Below are positions 32,952 to 46,022 of a stretch of DNA of 64,000 bases, piece by piece. Location of the stretch: the NCBI GenBank assembly GCA_037951105.1, contig JBAMJV010003832.1, positions 62,001 through 126,000 of the forward strand, in the 5' to 3' direction. The position numbers and the translations under genes were made by a program. Within the stretch, counting starts at the first letter, position 1. Every line of letters begins with the position of its first letter. The notes beneath the pieces are model-generated. The model searched no databases and was not told the DNA's origin. It saw only the letters and a list, made by a program, of their open reading frames with translations. Source of the DNA: Echinarachnius parma (lineage: Eukaryota; Echinodermata; Echinoidea; Clypeasteroida; Echinarachniidae).

Positions 32952-34011
32952 CCATTTACATGCAATATACGCTAATACTCTGGAGATAAACATACCGCCC
33001 ACTCGTACACTGTACTGTTCAACAGTTGAACGCTACTTTTTAGGACGCATCGGTAAGGAAAACGGACGGGAACAAAAACAAAAACAAAATTTTTTTTTTT
33101 TTCTACATTTTGCGGTCTTCAAAACAACAGAGTCGGTAATTATTATCAAAGTATATTAATTGTGGATCACATAAACAAAAGTTTTTTTGCATTTGCTGGT
33201 AAATGGAGGGAGAAATAAGCCGGAAAAAATGTTTTTGCGTTGGATAGTGCAGCAGGCAGAAGAGGTTGATCTCCGCACAACGCCATTGTAATGTACATGT
33301 ACCTATGTGTGCCCGCTTGCACGGGGGAAAGTAACATTTCATAAATAGTCTTGTTTACTTGCCCGATTGCGCAACTAACTTTCTGTTCAACTTGGCGAGA
33401 AAAAATGTAAGAAAAAAAGAAAGACTTTTACAATGACTAACATTGCAATAGTCTAGCAGGAAAACATACATCATTATTATGTAAAAGTGAGAAGAGAGAT
33501 CTCTAGAAAATGTTCACTGTAAGATGCATATAAGCCCTAATATTGTAAGGAAAGATTATGACTAGCATTACTATTTTTCTTTTGTTTAGCATTGTTTGAT
33601 TTTCGGGCAAGTAAAATGTGAAAATTCATGGTTTGACCACATCTACAAAGTATATGGTCCACTCAGGTGGACCATTTACGCGCAATATATGGTAATACAC
33701 GGGAGATTACCATACTGCCTATTCATACACTGTACCGTTCATCAGTTGAACGTTGTGTGTTAGGATGCATCGGTAATGAAAACAGACGGGAAATAATCCT
33801 TTTTTTTCTACATTTTGCAATCTTCAAAACAACAAAGTCGGTAATTATTATCAAAGTATATGACTTAGGGATCACATAAACGAAAGTTTTTTTTGCATTT
33901 GCTGTTAAATTTAGGGAGAAATCGGCCGACAAAAATTGTTTATTATTTGGATAGTGCAGCAGGCGGAAGAGGTTGATCTCCACACAATGCTACTGTAATG
34001 TACCTATGTGT
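32952..34011. repeat. tandem duplication of a 345-bp segment
   Basis: 32952-33310 and 33670-34011 share ACCATTTAC.CGCAATATA, TTCAAAACAACA.AGTCGGTAA, TTATTATCAAAGTATAT and AGAGGTTGATCTCC. The 350 bp between holds a CTTGCCCG-family fragment (33310-33660). No splice-flanked coding exon was recognised, though the missing NDUFS5 5' exon could lie in this region or beyond. Confidence 0.75.
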
Positions 34012-36192
34012 GGGTTTGACTTGCAACAGGCAAGTAAAAAACGCCAGAGTTATTTGATCTACTCTACAAGTGCAGATGCGAACATGAACAGCTAGTAAAA
34101 TGATAAATGATGAATTACAGAATTTACATTCACATTCTCAAGTTCAACAACCAACAAGGCAACAGGTTTATGCGGCTTTAATATACTTGTATAAGCCTAT
34201 ATTTAAAATGGATTACGGTACTTTTGTTTTGAATTTTATTAACATTGTCATTGTTTAGACTTTACTAGTCTTAGTTTAAGTCTAGGTATGCTAGGTCTAG
34301 GACTCTAGACTCCGAGTCTAGTTCAAATTCAATCAGTACCAATGTCAATGATCTACTAGTAGGGAGAACGACCGAATACCGCAATCACGCATTTGTATCT
34401 GCTAACACGCAAAACTTTGCTACAAAAAACCTAGGGTAGAATTCATATTTTTCAATATTTTGGCTTGAACTTGGTATCTTCTTGCAGCTTAATCCTTCCT
34501 TGATCTGGATATGGCATTAGTTGTTCATAAATCGATGTTTAACACCAAAAAAAGACAATCTGAATGCGCAGTGAGTTAGGAGACTTTGCGGTAGCGACTG
34601 CACTTGAAGACGCTATTTTGCTACACAGTGCATAAATTCTCCCAACTTCCATGCCAGATTATGGGGTTCGTAAACTCCCTCTACGTTCATTTAAGGCCAT
34701 TTTCGTGTACAGCAGAGTCTGATCTTTCGAATGACACCAAATTCGCCGGATTTTTTTGGAGTTTTCACCTTGCAAATTGATTTTTTGTAAGGCTTGTTTT
34801 GGTAACATTTTTGCATCGATTTTCGGCACAAAAATTTGATGAAAAATCATTTAAAACTGGAGGAAGGAATCTGAAAAAGGTATGGAAAAGTAGTATTTTA
34901 TGAAAGTGTGTTGATTTCTCTACACATTGAAATACATTACTATGCGAGTAGTAATAGCGCTAAGCTGCGATCATCCAATGTAAACAAATTGCCAATTTTG
35001 ATATTTTTGGCCATGTTAAGGCATGCGTTTTCTATTAATAGCGCTGGGGGACGCGCAGAGCATAGTTACCGTCCATCGTCTGAAACTGGCAGAACCAAAC
35101 TTTGTACCTTCTACTTCTAAAATTGGAATATCTCCACTAATATTGAAGCTAATAAGTTGATTTAAGCACCATTATTTTTCTCACTTTACAAGCTTTCCAA
35201 TGATATTAAGTTTGTTGAGGACTTTATGAGGTTCCTTCAAAAAATCAAAATATCACTACTACTTTACTAGTACTAGACACTAGTTGCTAAATTTGAGAAG
35301 TTTACATAATTATAAATATGTTTAAATCGTGGTCATGCATGTCTGAGACAGAGACTCTAAGTCGATTGACAAAAATTGATTGAACGCGTCTGCAAAAAAA
35401 AAAAAAAAAAAAAAACAACCCAACCAACACAAAAACCAAACACAACACCAAATTGAACAGATGGGGCCGATATTAATCTCAAAATTTATTTTCTATGAAA
35501 GACAAGGAGAAACAAGACTTACAATCAGTAAATACAAACCCATATAACAATCAAAGACATGCATTTGAATACTTGAATCACTGTTTTCTTCCCCATACTC
35601 ACCGTTAAAGTTTTTGATAAAGGTGGACTGCAGAAAAACAAGGAAAACACTGGGTAAACTTTCGTTCTCTCCGGCAGAAACGAGATGAGACTATAGAGTG
35701 TTTGAACTATAGCTGGCGCTATACAAGATTGAGAAATGTAAGAAATGTTCGACATGGGCCAATACAAATAAAAATATATAGATAGATAGATATAGATAAT
35801 TATAGATAGATACATTTTTTTATTTGCTCTTCAAACATACAAATGTTGTAAAGAAATGTGGGCATTCTCTTACTTTAGTCCACCGGGGACCTAAACCCCT
35901 GGCATCCGATTTTCCCTGGATCTTGTCCCGTTTTCACAGTCTGACGTAGTCTGATTTTTTTAGACCGTCTCACTCTCACGGCTGGCCGACGACACGCATA
36001 ATAATTCGTGCCACTCTCCGATCATAATGAATTCATTTATTCAGGCAGTTTATTTCGTCTGCATGGACCAGGTTTTTAGATTTATTCGGACAAAATAAAC
36101 TCAGTCTCATTATGATTTTAGTTTATTTCGTCAGAGGATTTTAGGAAGATTTAATCAATTGCTTACCTGTCTTACTTTACTTAGTCCACCCC
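34012..36192. other. no recognised gene; A tract and GATA repeat
   Basis: Contains an A run (35395-35414), an interrupted (GATA)n at about 35778-35812 and GC-richer text around 35880-36010. No conserved frame or transposon ends could be defined. This is a candidate interval for the NDUFS5 promoter, but no specific signal was identified. Confidence 0.35.
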
Positions 36193-36640
36193 TAGGGGCA
36201 CTGATTTTCCGCGATCGCGGAAAATCGCGGTATATATATATTTTTTTTTTTCCTTTCTTTTTCGGACCCCGTTCCAAAGAAAACGAAACCGGGACCCGAT
36301 GGTGACGGTGGGGAACCGGTGTGATCGACCAAACCAAATCAGCATTAATCATTATTAAATGAATTTTAAAGATATTTACTCTCTGGCCTGTGGTAAGTCC
36401 TTCCTGATATCAGGCAGGACACATTCCCTCCAAATTTTGATGATTTGTGGGTGAAAATCATGATTTTACCCTACTCATTAAATTTTGTATGGAGTTCTAT
36501 GTAAACGGAATTTGCAGTTTTTCACATGTACAAAGTCTATGGCAAAACGGAATTTCCGTTTTTCAGGCAGGTAAAAACGGAATTCCTGATTTTCTGAAAC
36601 GGAAAAGGCCTTTTTAAAAAACGGAAAATCAGTGCCTCTA
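36193..36640. mobile_element. TA-flanked MITE with GGCACTGATTTTCCG ends
   Basis: TAGGGGCACTGATTTTCCG at the left is mirrored at the right by CGGAAAATCAGTGCCTCTA, one mismatch apart. The interior has CGCGATCGCGG palindromes and repeated ACGGAATT.CCG phrases. Non-coding. Confidence 0.75.
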
Positions 36641-36841
36641 CACCCCTAATCAACAAAAAAGGGCTTCTTGCCTTCTAATTAACCTTTTTTTTATCCATTA
36701 ACCCCGGTTTTCCCTTCTCTTCAAGACCACTCTGCCACTTTTAGACAGTAGGCTATTGATGATAACGCTATTAGAGCAAAACATAATGAATCCGTCTCCC
36801 TATTACTAATCCACTTTCGATCCACCCCCTATGAGAATTTT

Positions 36842-37029
36842 GTACAGGTGTGTAGTTAATTTCCCATAGGGGGTGACTTCAAAGTGGATTATATACTAGA
36901 GCGACGATGAAATATTTGCAACAAGATTATGTGCGTGTCCAATGTAATACACGTGCGCGCATCAATCTTGTTGCGAATATAATCCACTTTGAAGTCACCC
37001 CCTATGGGAAATTAACTACACACCTGTAC
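36842..37029. mobile_element. hairpin MITE with 50-bp perfect arms
   Basis: GTACAGGTGTGTAGTTAATT, then TCCCATAGGGGGTGACTTCA and AAGTGGATTATA form the left arm. The right arm repeats all of it inverted, ending CACACCTGTAC. The centre contains CACGTGCGCGC. Confidence 0.8.
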
Positions 37030-38961
37030 GAAATGTGTCATCCATTGGCAAAATAACAATAATGTACTTCATTACAATTATAACAATTTATTTTAAACAT
37101 TTAAAAACATTTACTTGTATATAGGCATGATCATTTGCATGCCTACACAACAACAAAATTAATTATACCTATTTGGTTTCTGGACTTATGCACTGTATAC
37201 AATAATAGGGTCATTCCATGTCAAATCACCCCAAAAAAGTGAAAATTTTCATCGCACCCCCTTCAAATTTGCTGATATTTGGTATGTATGATATTTCAAC
37301 CTTGAAACGCGCAAATATTTAAGTTTTAGCCCAATCCGCCCAACGGTTTTGGCGCTATGGTCGATTCTTATGGGGGAGTTTTGTAAGAAATGGGCGTTGG
37401 CACCATTTTTCAAATGGCAATTGTCCATTAACCGTTGGGTCAATTTATGTTGTGATGGTGTCATTGGACTAGGGATGTTATATGCAATCTATTTATGCCA
37501 CTTGTTTTCATGCATGAGCGAGTTTGGATACGCTAACCTTTGACCTTAGTCTTTGACCTTCCGTTTTACCTCGTGGATCAAATAATTTTGAGAATTTGTT
37601 TGGCTTAAATGTTGTCTTGATATAATTTCTACAACATATGAAAGAATTGGAGATATATTATTTCTTGTTTTTTCTACAGCCTTGTTTTAAGTTTGCAAAT
37701 TTCATGTAAAATTGAATTATTTTAGACCTACACCCATGTCCAAGAATTCTATAGGGGTGTATTATGTATGAAAAAGACCTATTCAAAGTCATGATTAGAG
37801 CCTGGCTTACCACAGTTAAATAGACCTGCCAATCCCCATACAATAGAAATCCAGACAAATGGCATCTATTGATGTTCCAATGATACCACATGTTTACAAC
37901 CTGACAAGGGCCCTGTTTCAGAAAGAGATCAAATCCATTGTGAGCCAGATCAAATGTTCTTAATGCACACATCTGATTGGTTGAAATGCAGAAAATGTCT
38001 CTCTGCAACAGGGCCTAGGTGTAGATCTTTTCTTGCATACAGTCTTTCAAGTTCAAGTTCAAAATGCAAACTTGTACATCAATCATGAAAGCAAATATCT
38101 ACAGGTATCCCTTTTCAATGAATTTCATGTTTCTATGCACCATAAATTGCAATAGAAATGCAATAATATATGCAATAGTTACATGATTTGCAATCTGTAA
38201 AAATTCAAACACAAAAAGTAACTACCCCCTAGACAACTGCTCATAATTTCATAACCAATAATTGTTTCAAGATGTCATCTTACTACAATATTTCTACAGT
38301 TTTGTGTACATTTTGTGTGGAAATGAGAGATGGCTGAATGAGCACAGCTAGATTAAAGACAAATGACCAAATTTCAAAAGTCACAAGAACTTGCACATGC
38401 CTGTCCATTTTTTGTGAAACAGCACATACTTATGCATTATTGATGGTTTGTGAAACAATGCTGTTTGATTTTCACACAAAACAACTGTAGAAATATTGTG
38501 GTAAAATGACATCTTGAAACAATTATTGGTTATGTAATTATGAGCAGTTGTCAAGGGGGTAGTTACTTTTTGTGTTCGATTAGTTGGAAAGAATCAGGTT
38601 TGAATTTTTACAGATTGCAAATCATGTAACTTAATTGCATAAAATGTTGGATAGAAACATGAAATTCATTGAAAAGGGATACCTGTAGATATTTGCTTTC
38701 ATGATTGATGTACAAGTTTGCATTTTGAACTTGAACTTGAAAGATTGTATTCAAGAAAAGATCTACACCTAGGCCCTGTTGCAGAGAGAGACATTTTCTG
38801 CATTTCAACCAATCAGGTGTGTGCATTAAGAACATTTGATCTGGCTCACAGTTGATTTTATCTCTTTCTGAAACAGGGCCCTTGTCACTGGAACATCAAT
38901 AGATGCCATTTGTCTGGATTTCTATTGTATTGGGATTAGCAGGTCTATTTAACTGTGGTTA

Positions 38962-40290
38962 TACCCCCGTCACATTAGCTACGCTCTCGCGCCGACCTAG
39001 CGCCGCTCCTAATCCCCATTTATAAAATTGGAAGCGTGGGGAGGACGTGGGGAGAGCGTGTTGAGGTCGTGTGGAGAGCGGCGTTCATTGTTCGCTATTG
39101 TTTAGATCGTACACTTTTCTCGGCCGCTCTGGCGCCGCTCCCGCGGCGACCAAGTTAAATTAGCAAATTGGCAACGCAGTGGGCAATGAATGGGAAGATT
39201 ATCTCACATGCGTCAATAGATATCCTTCCATGAATAGCTCGATGAACAAAAGAGCAGGACGTAGCTAGCTCGGCGTTCGCTTTGGACATGTTGAAAAACA
39301 AACTTGGGGCTTCGGCGTCCTACTCTTTGTTCAGGGGCTATTGTATGTCCATGCATGGGAGGATATCTTTTCACACAAGTGTCATAATCTTCTCATTCAT
39401 TCCCAAGTTGAACAAAAGACATTCTTGCAGATCTATTCCAGCACTTCTGCTAGTGGACGCTATAGATTGCGAAGTTTGACACGTTTCAACTATAGGTAAA
39501 ATGATATCACAATTTAAAATGGCATGTCCGGGCAAAAATAATGTACATTTGGGGGAAACTCAATTTCTGGCTAAAACGTGGCATGGCGGCATACAAATTA
39601 TATGAGGCTCCAATGAATGGGGACATACGCACACCCTATGCATTATGAACACATATTTCCCGCAAATATATGATTGTTTTGTCCAAAATCTACCACTACT
39701 ACCACTACTACCACTACTACCACTACTACCACTACTACCACCACTACCACCACTGCCACCACTGCCACCACTGCCACCACTGCCACCACCACTACCACTA
39801 CCACCACTACTACCACTACTACCACTACTACCACTACTACTACTACCAATGATAGTCAACAATAATAACCCTCCCCATTCCCTCCACCCAACCTCATGAA
39901 ACGCACTGAGTGTGTTCAACTACATTCGTACATGGTATTGGATCGCACAGAGCGTGTGCATGGAGATCGTGTTTCCCCTGCGCTTTGAACAAAATGTTTT
40001 TTTTTTTTATAAGTACGAGAACGCAGACAGAGCGTAGAGCAAATGACCTCGTCTCATTGTTATGAGCTATTGTTAAAGACACACGAAGCGTGCACAGTGA
40101 ATAGCTCGGAAAGCGTGGCCAAAGCGTACGCAGAGCGTGTTCAGGTCGTGGCAAGAGCGGGAACGAGCTACCATTGTGTCATTAATCGCTCGATTTGTCG
40201 GCGTTTCCCCTACGCTTTGGAAAAAATGTTGGTTTTTTTTATAAGTACGAGAACGCAGACAGAGCGTGGCTATATAGTGTGACGGCACAC
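38962..40290. mobile_element. CCGTCACA-ended DNA element nested in the large palindrome
   Basis: The left end is CCCCGTCACATTAGCTACGC, and the right end is AGCGTGGCTATATAGTGTGACGGCAC. The interior shares GGGAAGATTATCTCACATG, ATAGATATCCTTCCATG and TTGTATGTCCATGCATG with the element at 55012-55438, so they are one family. The insertion point is fixed by the left arm of the host palindrome (CTGGCTTACCACAGTTAAAT uninterrupted at about 37803). It contains duplicated AGTACGAGAACGCAGACAGA segments (40012 and 40244) and a microsatellite. Confidence 0.8.
39691..39849 (+). repeat. (CCACTA)n/(CCACTG)n trinucleotide-based microsatellite
   Basis: About 160 bp of CCA/CTA/CTG triplets with no frame interruption, so all frames appear as homopolymeric or dipeptide ORFs. 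It lies inside the CCGTCACA element. Confidence 0.9.
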
Positions 40291-41019
40291 TAAGCCAGGG
40301 TGTGAATAGGCTCTAATCTTGACTTTGAATAGGTCTTTTTCATACATAATACACCCCTATAGAATTCTTGGACATGGGTGTAGGTCTAAAATAATTCAAT
40401 TTTACATGAAATTTGCAAACTTAAAACAAGGCTGTAGAAAAAACAAGAAATAATATATCTCCAATTCTTTCATATGTTGTAGAAATGATATCATGACAAC
40501 ATTTAAGGCAAAAAAATTCTCAAAATTATTTAATCCACGCGATAAAACGGAAGGTCAAAGACTAAGGTCAAAGGTTAGCGTATCCAAACTCGCTCATGCA
40601 TGAAAACAAATGGCATAAATGGATTGCATATAACATCCCCAGTCCAATGACACCATCACAACATAAATTGCCCCAACGGTTAACGGACAATTGCCATTTG
40701 AAAAATGGTGCCAACGCCCATTTCTTACAAAACTCCCCCATAAGAATCGACCATAGCGCCAAAACCATTGGGCGGATTGGGCTAAAACTTAAATATTTGA
40801 GCTTTTAAAGGTTGAAATATCATACATACCAAATATTAGCAAATTTTGAGGGGGTGCGATGAAATCCATTGGGTGAATTGACATGGAATGACCCTATACC
40901 ATTATGTAATTAAATTATTACATTCTTACATACTCATAAAATACAGTTGACTAGACTAATGAACATCAAACATTATGTCATTAAATTCTTACATACTCCT
41001 AAAAATCAGTGTAGAAAAG

Positions 41020-42265
41020 AAGAACAAAACACTGGTGGCATACACATTTTTAATTATCATATAGGTATATAAACAGTTACCCTATTTTGATTTCATTCTA
41101 GACATAAATGAAATTTGAAGTATTTTAAAAAAAGCACTTGTATCTAATAATTGAATGAGGTATTGAAAGTGTAAACTACTCCAATACGTCTTCAAAGATT
41201 TCAACAATTAACAGCACAAAAGTAATTAACCAAATTGTTCATATAGAAACTATGAACACACAGGAACCCTTACTCTTTACTCTTTACTCATTGTCTTACT
41301 GAAATGAAATGAAATGAAATGAAATGAAATGAAATGAAATGAAATGAAATGAAATTTATTAATATCCTTTCACCCTTAACAAGGGTATTGAGGATAACAA
41401 TATAAGAAATGTCTCATTGAATAATGTCACATAGTTATATACAATATGTACAAAGTATAATCATATAATATTTACAAAGTATAATGAAAACATCTAATAT
41501 TTACAAAGTAATGTTCTCTAATTGTAAGTTTGTTATAAATGTATATGCAGGTGATGTAGTAATCAATAAATTAATTAAAGGCACTAAATGAATTAGTTAC
41601 AAATTATTTCAGTTTCAGATTTATCACTGTGAAAATCTAAAATTTTAGATTCTACACTTAATGTATCTAATAATTAACTGTATCTAATAATTAAATGTGA
41701 TATTAAAATTGTAAATTGATACAATGTATTCAAAGATTTCAACAATTCAAGCAGCACAGAAGTGCGAAAGATTAAACAAGGGATTAAAAGAAACTATGAA
41801 AATACAAAAACCCATTTACTCTTTACTCATCGTTTTACTATTAAATTTAATACATGAATCAAATTTGGGACAAATAATAATTGCCAAAATGTTATGAAAC
41901 GAATGGGAGAAGAAACAAGGCGTATAATTATGCCAATACAATTTTAAGTGAAAAAACATTCGTTTGCGTAAGAAAAGCCATGGTGGGATTCAAATTTTAA
42001 TTATTATAGTATATGATTACCCTCTTTTGATATTATTTTAGACATAAGTGATATTTATCGTATTGCAAACAAAACAAACCCCAGATATATACATGTATCT
42101 CATAATTAAATGTGATATTAAAAAATGAAATGTAATACAATATGTCTTCCAACAATAAGCAATAAACAATAAGCAGCACCAAAGTGCGAAACATTAATAT
42201 AAAGAGATCCAGAAACCTATAAAAACAAATACAAGAGCCCATTTAGCTCTTACTCATTGTCCTAC
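41020..42265. repeat. old triplicated segment with an (AAATG)n microsatellite
   Basis: TTACTCTTTACTCATTG (41270-41300, 41815-41835, 42245-42260), GTATCTAATAATTAA or ATCTCATAATTAA, and TTCAAAGATTTCAACAATT recur in the same order three times. GAAAT is repeated 11 times at 41301-41355. No gene recognised. Confidence 0.65.
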
Positions 42266-42930
42266 GGTTGAATTGAATAATACATATTATAATCGTGGAT
42301 TTCTTCCCTTTTCTATATCGTCAAAAAGTATTGCCCCAAAGTTGTGGATTTCATCGAAATTACACCCTAAAACCTGATTTCAACATTCATCTAAATGTAT
42401 GAGTATCTTATTAATAGTATGATTTGAAAATACACATGGTAGGCGGGTGTCATGCATGTTTGACACGATGAATCGTGTCAAACGATATTGATCAATATTT
42501 AGTAAACAATTTTTTAAAAAATTTAAAAAAGCTAAATGCGTTTGCCCGGATGTAGAATCAATAAATTGGAAGAAACATTTGTATTATTATTATTAATCAC
42601 AACTTCGTGTTATGTTGACCTAGATGTGAAACAAACCCTTGATGATCTAATCATTATCACTTTCATATATCGTCGGAACCATGCGGAAACTAAGAGGGGT
42701 TACCTCGTTTTACCTGAATAATAGATTTATTGATTTCTCACCGAAGGTTACGCAAGCACGTGGTGTGATCGGTGCATGGGTGATAATTATATCATATTGC
42801 ATACAAGTTCAAGTCTACTTCAAATGATAGATTGATTTATTTCTCGTTGAAGGTTATTTACAGGCGACTGGTGTGTGACAAGCTCTTGTATTCCTTAAAA
42901 GTTCTGTCAGGGACTATGCAAGCTTAAAAG

Positions 42931-43176
42931 TTTCACAAAGATCCTAAGTTCAACTTAACTCTAAGTTGGTCTTAACAATTATGGAAAGCCGTTAGTTGCT
43001 TTAAATGTTTTGGTTGTAAACGTTCTTTTAAAAGGCATAAAATGTTCTTGATGTAAAATTTATGAAAAGTCTAAAAATACTTGCATTTTTGCTTTTGAAT
43101 ATATTCCAAGGCTACAAATGGCTTACGATAATGTTTAAGTCCAATTTAGAGTTAAGTTCAACTTAGGATCTTTGTG
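42931..43176. mobile_element. CACAAAG/CTTTGTG-ended MITE (family E)
   Basis: Inverted ends TTTCACAAAGATCCTAAGTT and TTAGGATCTTTGTG, with inner phrases AACTTAACTCTAAGTT and GGAAAGCCGTTAGTT. Other copies are at 47081-47373 and 52746-53718 (the last with a LINE inserted). A (TG)n and poly-G tract follow directly. Confidence 0.8.
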
Positions 43177-43380
43177 TGTGTGTGTGGGGGGGGGGGGGGG
43201 GGGGGGGCTGGGGGCTGGGGTGTCCGTCCACAATTTTGTTTTCCTGAGACCGAGGCCTAGACCTCTGGTTAAGTTGTGTAAGTGGGGGTGGGGGGGGGGG
43301 GGGCGGGGGCGTCCTAGCCCACAGTGGTTAAGATGGCCGAGACCGATTTTAAAAAAAGGGGGACCCGAGACCGACAAAAA
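43177..43380. mobile_element. poly-G-bearing GAGACCGA element fragment
   Basis: Poly-G runs at 43187-43207 and 43283-43302 are separated by GAGACCGAGGCCTAGACC and GGTTAAGTTGTGTAAG, then GGCCGAGACCGATTTTAAAA and CCCGAGACCGACAAAAAT. The same vocabulary builds the elements at 45611-46022 and 46881-47562. Confidence 0.65.
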
Positions 43381-43545
43381 TAATCATGGATTTCTCCCCT
43401 TTTCTATATCGTCAAAACGGATTGCCCCCAAAGTTGTGGATTTCATCCAGATTACACCCTACAATATTAGTTCACACATTCATCTACATTTATGATTATT
43501 TTATTGATAACATGTTTCGAAATGCTTAGAAAATACACTTGACCA

Positions 43546-44450
43546 GTAATGTTTAAGACCTTGCTGAAAACGCACCTTTTTAATTCATGAATGATATTTT
43601 TTTCACACGGGCTCAGTTGTGAGTCGGTCAAAGGAGGTGCACACCATCTTGTTCCTTGTATGTTTGATCTGATTTTTATTATAGGTTTTCCCGCCCAATT
43701 TCGTCAAAATAGCGGGCATATTCATTATATGTCATTCAAGTTCGAATGTTTTTTGTAAACCTGCTGTTTACACTGTTCAATTTTAAACTTCAGAACATTC
43801 ATCTTCGTCAAATTGCATTCAGTTTGCAACGACAACGTATTCAAATTGGTTAGAATGTCAAACAATTTGGCAATACATCCGTCATTCAAATTCGTGCCAG
43901 TTCGCTTGACCTTAGATTTCGGACCGATTGGGTTTTCTATTTCGTTTTCAGGCGTCCTTCTTAGCACATCTAGCATTCAAATAAGAACGATCAGAACTAA
44001 AATTAATGAATAGGATTGCGCACATTCCAAAGATGTTCGCCCTAAGACGAAATAGAATGTATAAACGCCTACATTTGACCTTTATAGACTAAATCGAATG
44101 CTCTTCACACGATTTTCTAAGTTGAATGGTGTTATTTAAATTCGGTTTGACACAAGTTGGCAATAGCACAGTCCAAAAATCAAATTGAATGAAATAATTT
44201 GCTAATTAAAACACGATCCTGATCTTCATTCAAGTTCGTTCTAAATTGCGTGCTGTTAATGACCATTTGAGTGCTGTTTTGACGAAATTGGACGGGAAAA
44301 CCTATATTATGCATGATTTATTGAAAAAAGAATAGATTTATAATTTGTGAGTTTATTATAAGTTTTGGTTGGTAATTTGTAGACAGACAATGGTGCGCAT
44401 AGAAACAACCGTATTAAGTGCCTAATAAATGTGTATTATTATTATTGATA
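43546..44450 (+). mobile_element. L2-type 3' end, split by a MITE
   Basis: AATGTTTAAGACCTTGCTGA then AAACGCACCTTTTTAA (C-terminal LKTHLF-like region) before the MITE. After it come GTATTAAGTGCCTAATAAATG and an (ATT)n tail at 44437-44450. A dead 3' fragment. Confidence 0.6.
43685..44305. mobile_element. 620-bp MITE with GGTTTTCCCG ends
   Basis: GGTTTTCCCGCCCAATTTCG then TCAAAA at the left is mirrored by TTTTGACGAAATTGGACGGG and AAAACC at the right. TATA-rich flanks suggest TA duplication. The internal repeats ATTCAAGTTCGAA and CATTCAAATTCG are shared by both halves. Non-coding. Confidence 0.8.
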
Positions 44451-45610
44451 GGCGGGTGTAATGCATGTTCGTTTTACACGATGACATCATCAAAAGCTAA
44501 TCGTGTTCGCCCGGATGAAGGACCAATGAATAATTGGATATATTAACAATTTCGCGTTATGTTGACCTATATAGATGTGAAAAACCCCACCTTGATGACC
44601 AAATCATCGTATCACTTTCACATCGTCGGAAGCTAGCATGCGGAAACTAAAAAAAAGAGTTACCTGATAGATTTATTGATTTATCATTGAAGGTTGCTTC
44701 CACGCGATCGGTGTGTGACAATATATCATATTGCATACAAATTCATGTCTACTATAATGAGTTACCTTGATATATTGATTTCTCATCGAAGGTTTTTACA
44801 CGCGATTCCTTTAAAACGTATTCTCAGAGATTATGCAAGATTTAAAAAAAAGCATGGAAAGATGAAAGTACATGTATATAGCATATAAATAACAGGGGCG
44901 TGGCTATAAAAAGAGGTGAGACAGGTCATGCAGGGCTAGGGTGCTTACGAGTGAAATAAAAGTAGAAAATGCGGAAAAAAATAATCATGCATCTTGATTT
45001 GTCGGTAAAAATCATTTTGAGACTTTGTTAGTTAGTTTATTTCTATCATAGATACAGTGAACACGTTAGGCAATTTGAAGAATATCATATGGTCTTTAAT
45101 TAGTTGTGTCGAGTATCAACACGCCGCTGTCATTGTGGTGACTTTCATTACTTGAATGGATAGTACTAAACATCCAAAACAACAACCTCATGCTCAGGCA
45201 GTGGCCGCTATCTAAAGTTTCACTGGGGAATGGACAATTTCCTTTGGGGAGGGGGGGGGGGGGGGGGGGCGGTAGTCTGTCCGGGCTGATTGACAGAACC
45301 TGCCTGCTCTTTGAATTCTACAATTTCGACAAAATTCCGCCAAAACTTCATCACGATCGACCTACCATCCCTTAAATGAGATGAGATATTGCCCGCTTTC
45401 CCCGCCTTTATGCTATATGTAGCAGGTAATGTTTCCACAAAGTCGGAGGGGGCGGGCAAGGGTCGTGTAGCCTCTGCTAAAATAAAAAATTGAGAATCTC
45501 GGTATGTACATTAATTTCTCGATTGTGTAGTTTTTTCTCCTTGTGCGGGGTGCACGGGTGTGCCGTGCCCCTTACCATGTCACCTCCCCGTTGTGTACCC
45601 TAAGGCACAG

Positions 45611-45622
45611 GCCCGTAGCCAG

Positions 45623-45656
<34 letters not shown>

Positions 45657-46022
45657 TGGGGGGGGGGGGGGGGGGGGGTGGGGGGGGGGGGGGGGGTGCG
45701 TACGCCCCAGGCATACCGCTCCAATTCAGAAAGGTCCACTTTTTGTCGGTCTCGGGTCTACGTTTTATCGGTCACGACTATCAAAACCAGTGGTCTTCCC
45801 CCCTCCCTCCCCCCTGCTTACACAACTTAACCAGGGGTCTCGGCCTCGATTTTTTTGGCGACGGACACCCTACCCCCCCCCCCCCCCCCCGAGTATAACG
45901 ACTCAACCAGTGGTCTCAGTTTTGATAACGATCGGTCTCGGTCCCGTTTTTTAAAATAAATTACGCACCCTCCCCTCCCCCCCCCCCCCCCCCCTTGACA
46001 AATCCTGCATGGCTACGGGCCC
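45611..46022. mobile_element. poly-G element with GCCCGTAGCCAGG inverted ends
   Basis: GGCCCGTAGCCAGGAGTG at the left and CCTGCATGGCTACGGGCC at the right. Long G runs occur on the left (45657-45697) and C runs on the right (45873-45890, 45977-45995), so the whole is palindromic. The interior holds GGTCTCGG and CAACCAGTGGTCTC phrases. A (TG)n run precedes the first G tract. Confidence 0.8.

Larger units (their letters stand above)
37208..40894. mobile_element. 3.7-kb TA-flanked element with about 1.1-kb inverted arms
   Basis: TA at 37206-37207 and 40895-40896 flank termini GGGTCATTCCATGTCAAATC and GAATTGACATGGAATGACCC. The left arm runs 37208 to about 38305. The right arm is about 38477-38953 plus 40291-40894, interrupted by another transposon (38962-40290). 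Without that insert the element would be about 2.4 kb with a roughly 170-bp non-palindromic centre. No transposase frame is present. TA duplication suggests a Tc1/mariner-type mobiliser (inference). It could form a very large hairpin RNA if transcribed. Confidence 0.85.
42288..44830. repeat. segmental tandem duplication, second copy split by nested elements
   Basis: The copies are 42288-42900 and 43381-43545 plus 44451-44830, sharing TGGATTTCTTCCCTTTTCTA-like, GCCCCAAAGTTGTGGATTTC, TAGGCGGGTGT.ATGCATGTT and GTGTTATGTTGACCTA. In the second copy about 900 bp of L2-type sequence plus a MITE were inserted. Confidence 0.75.

Noticed and set aside
39560..39919. Gly/Ser-rich, poly-Leu/Pro, poly-Thr and Tyr/His ORFs
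   Set aside because: All are frames of one trinucleotide microsatellite inside a transposon.
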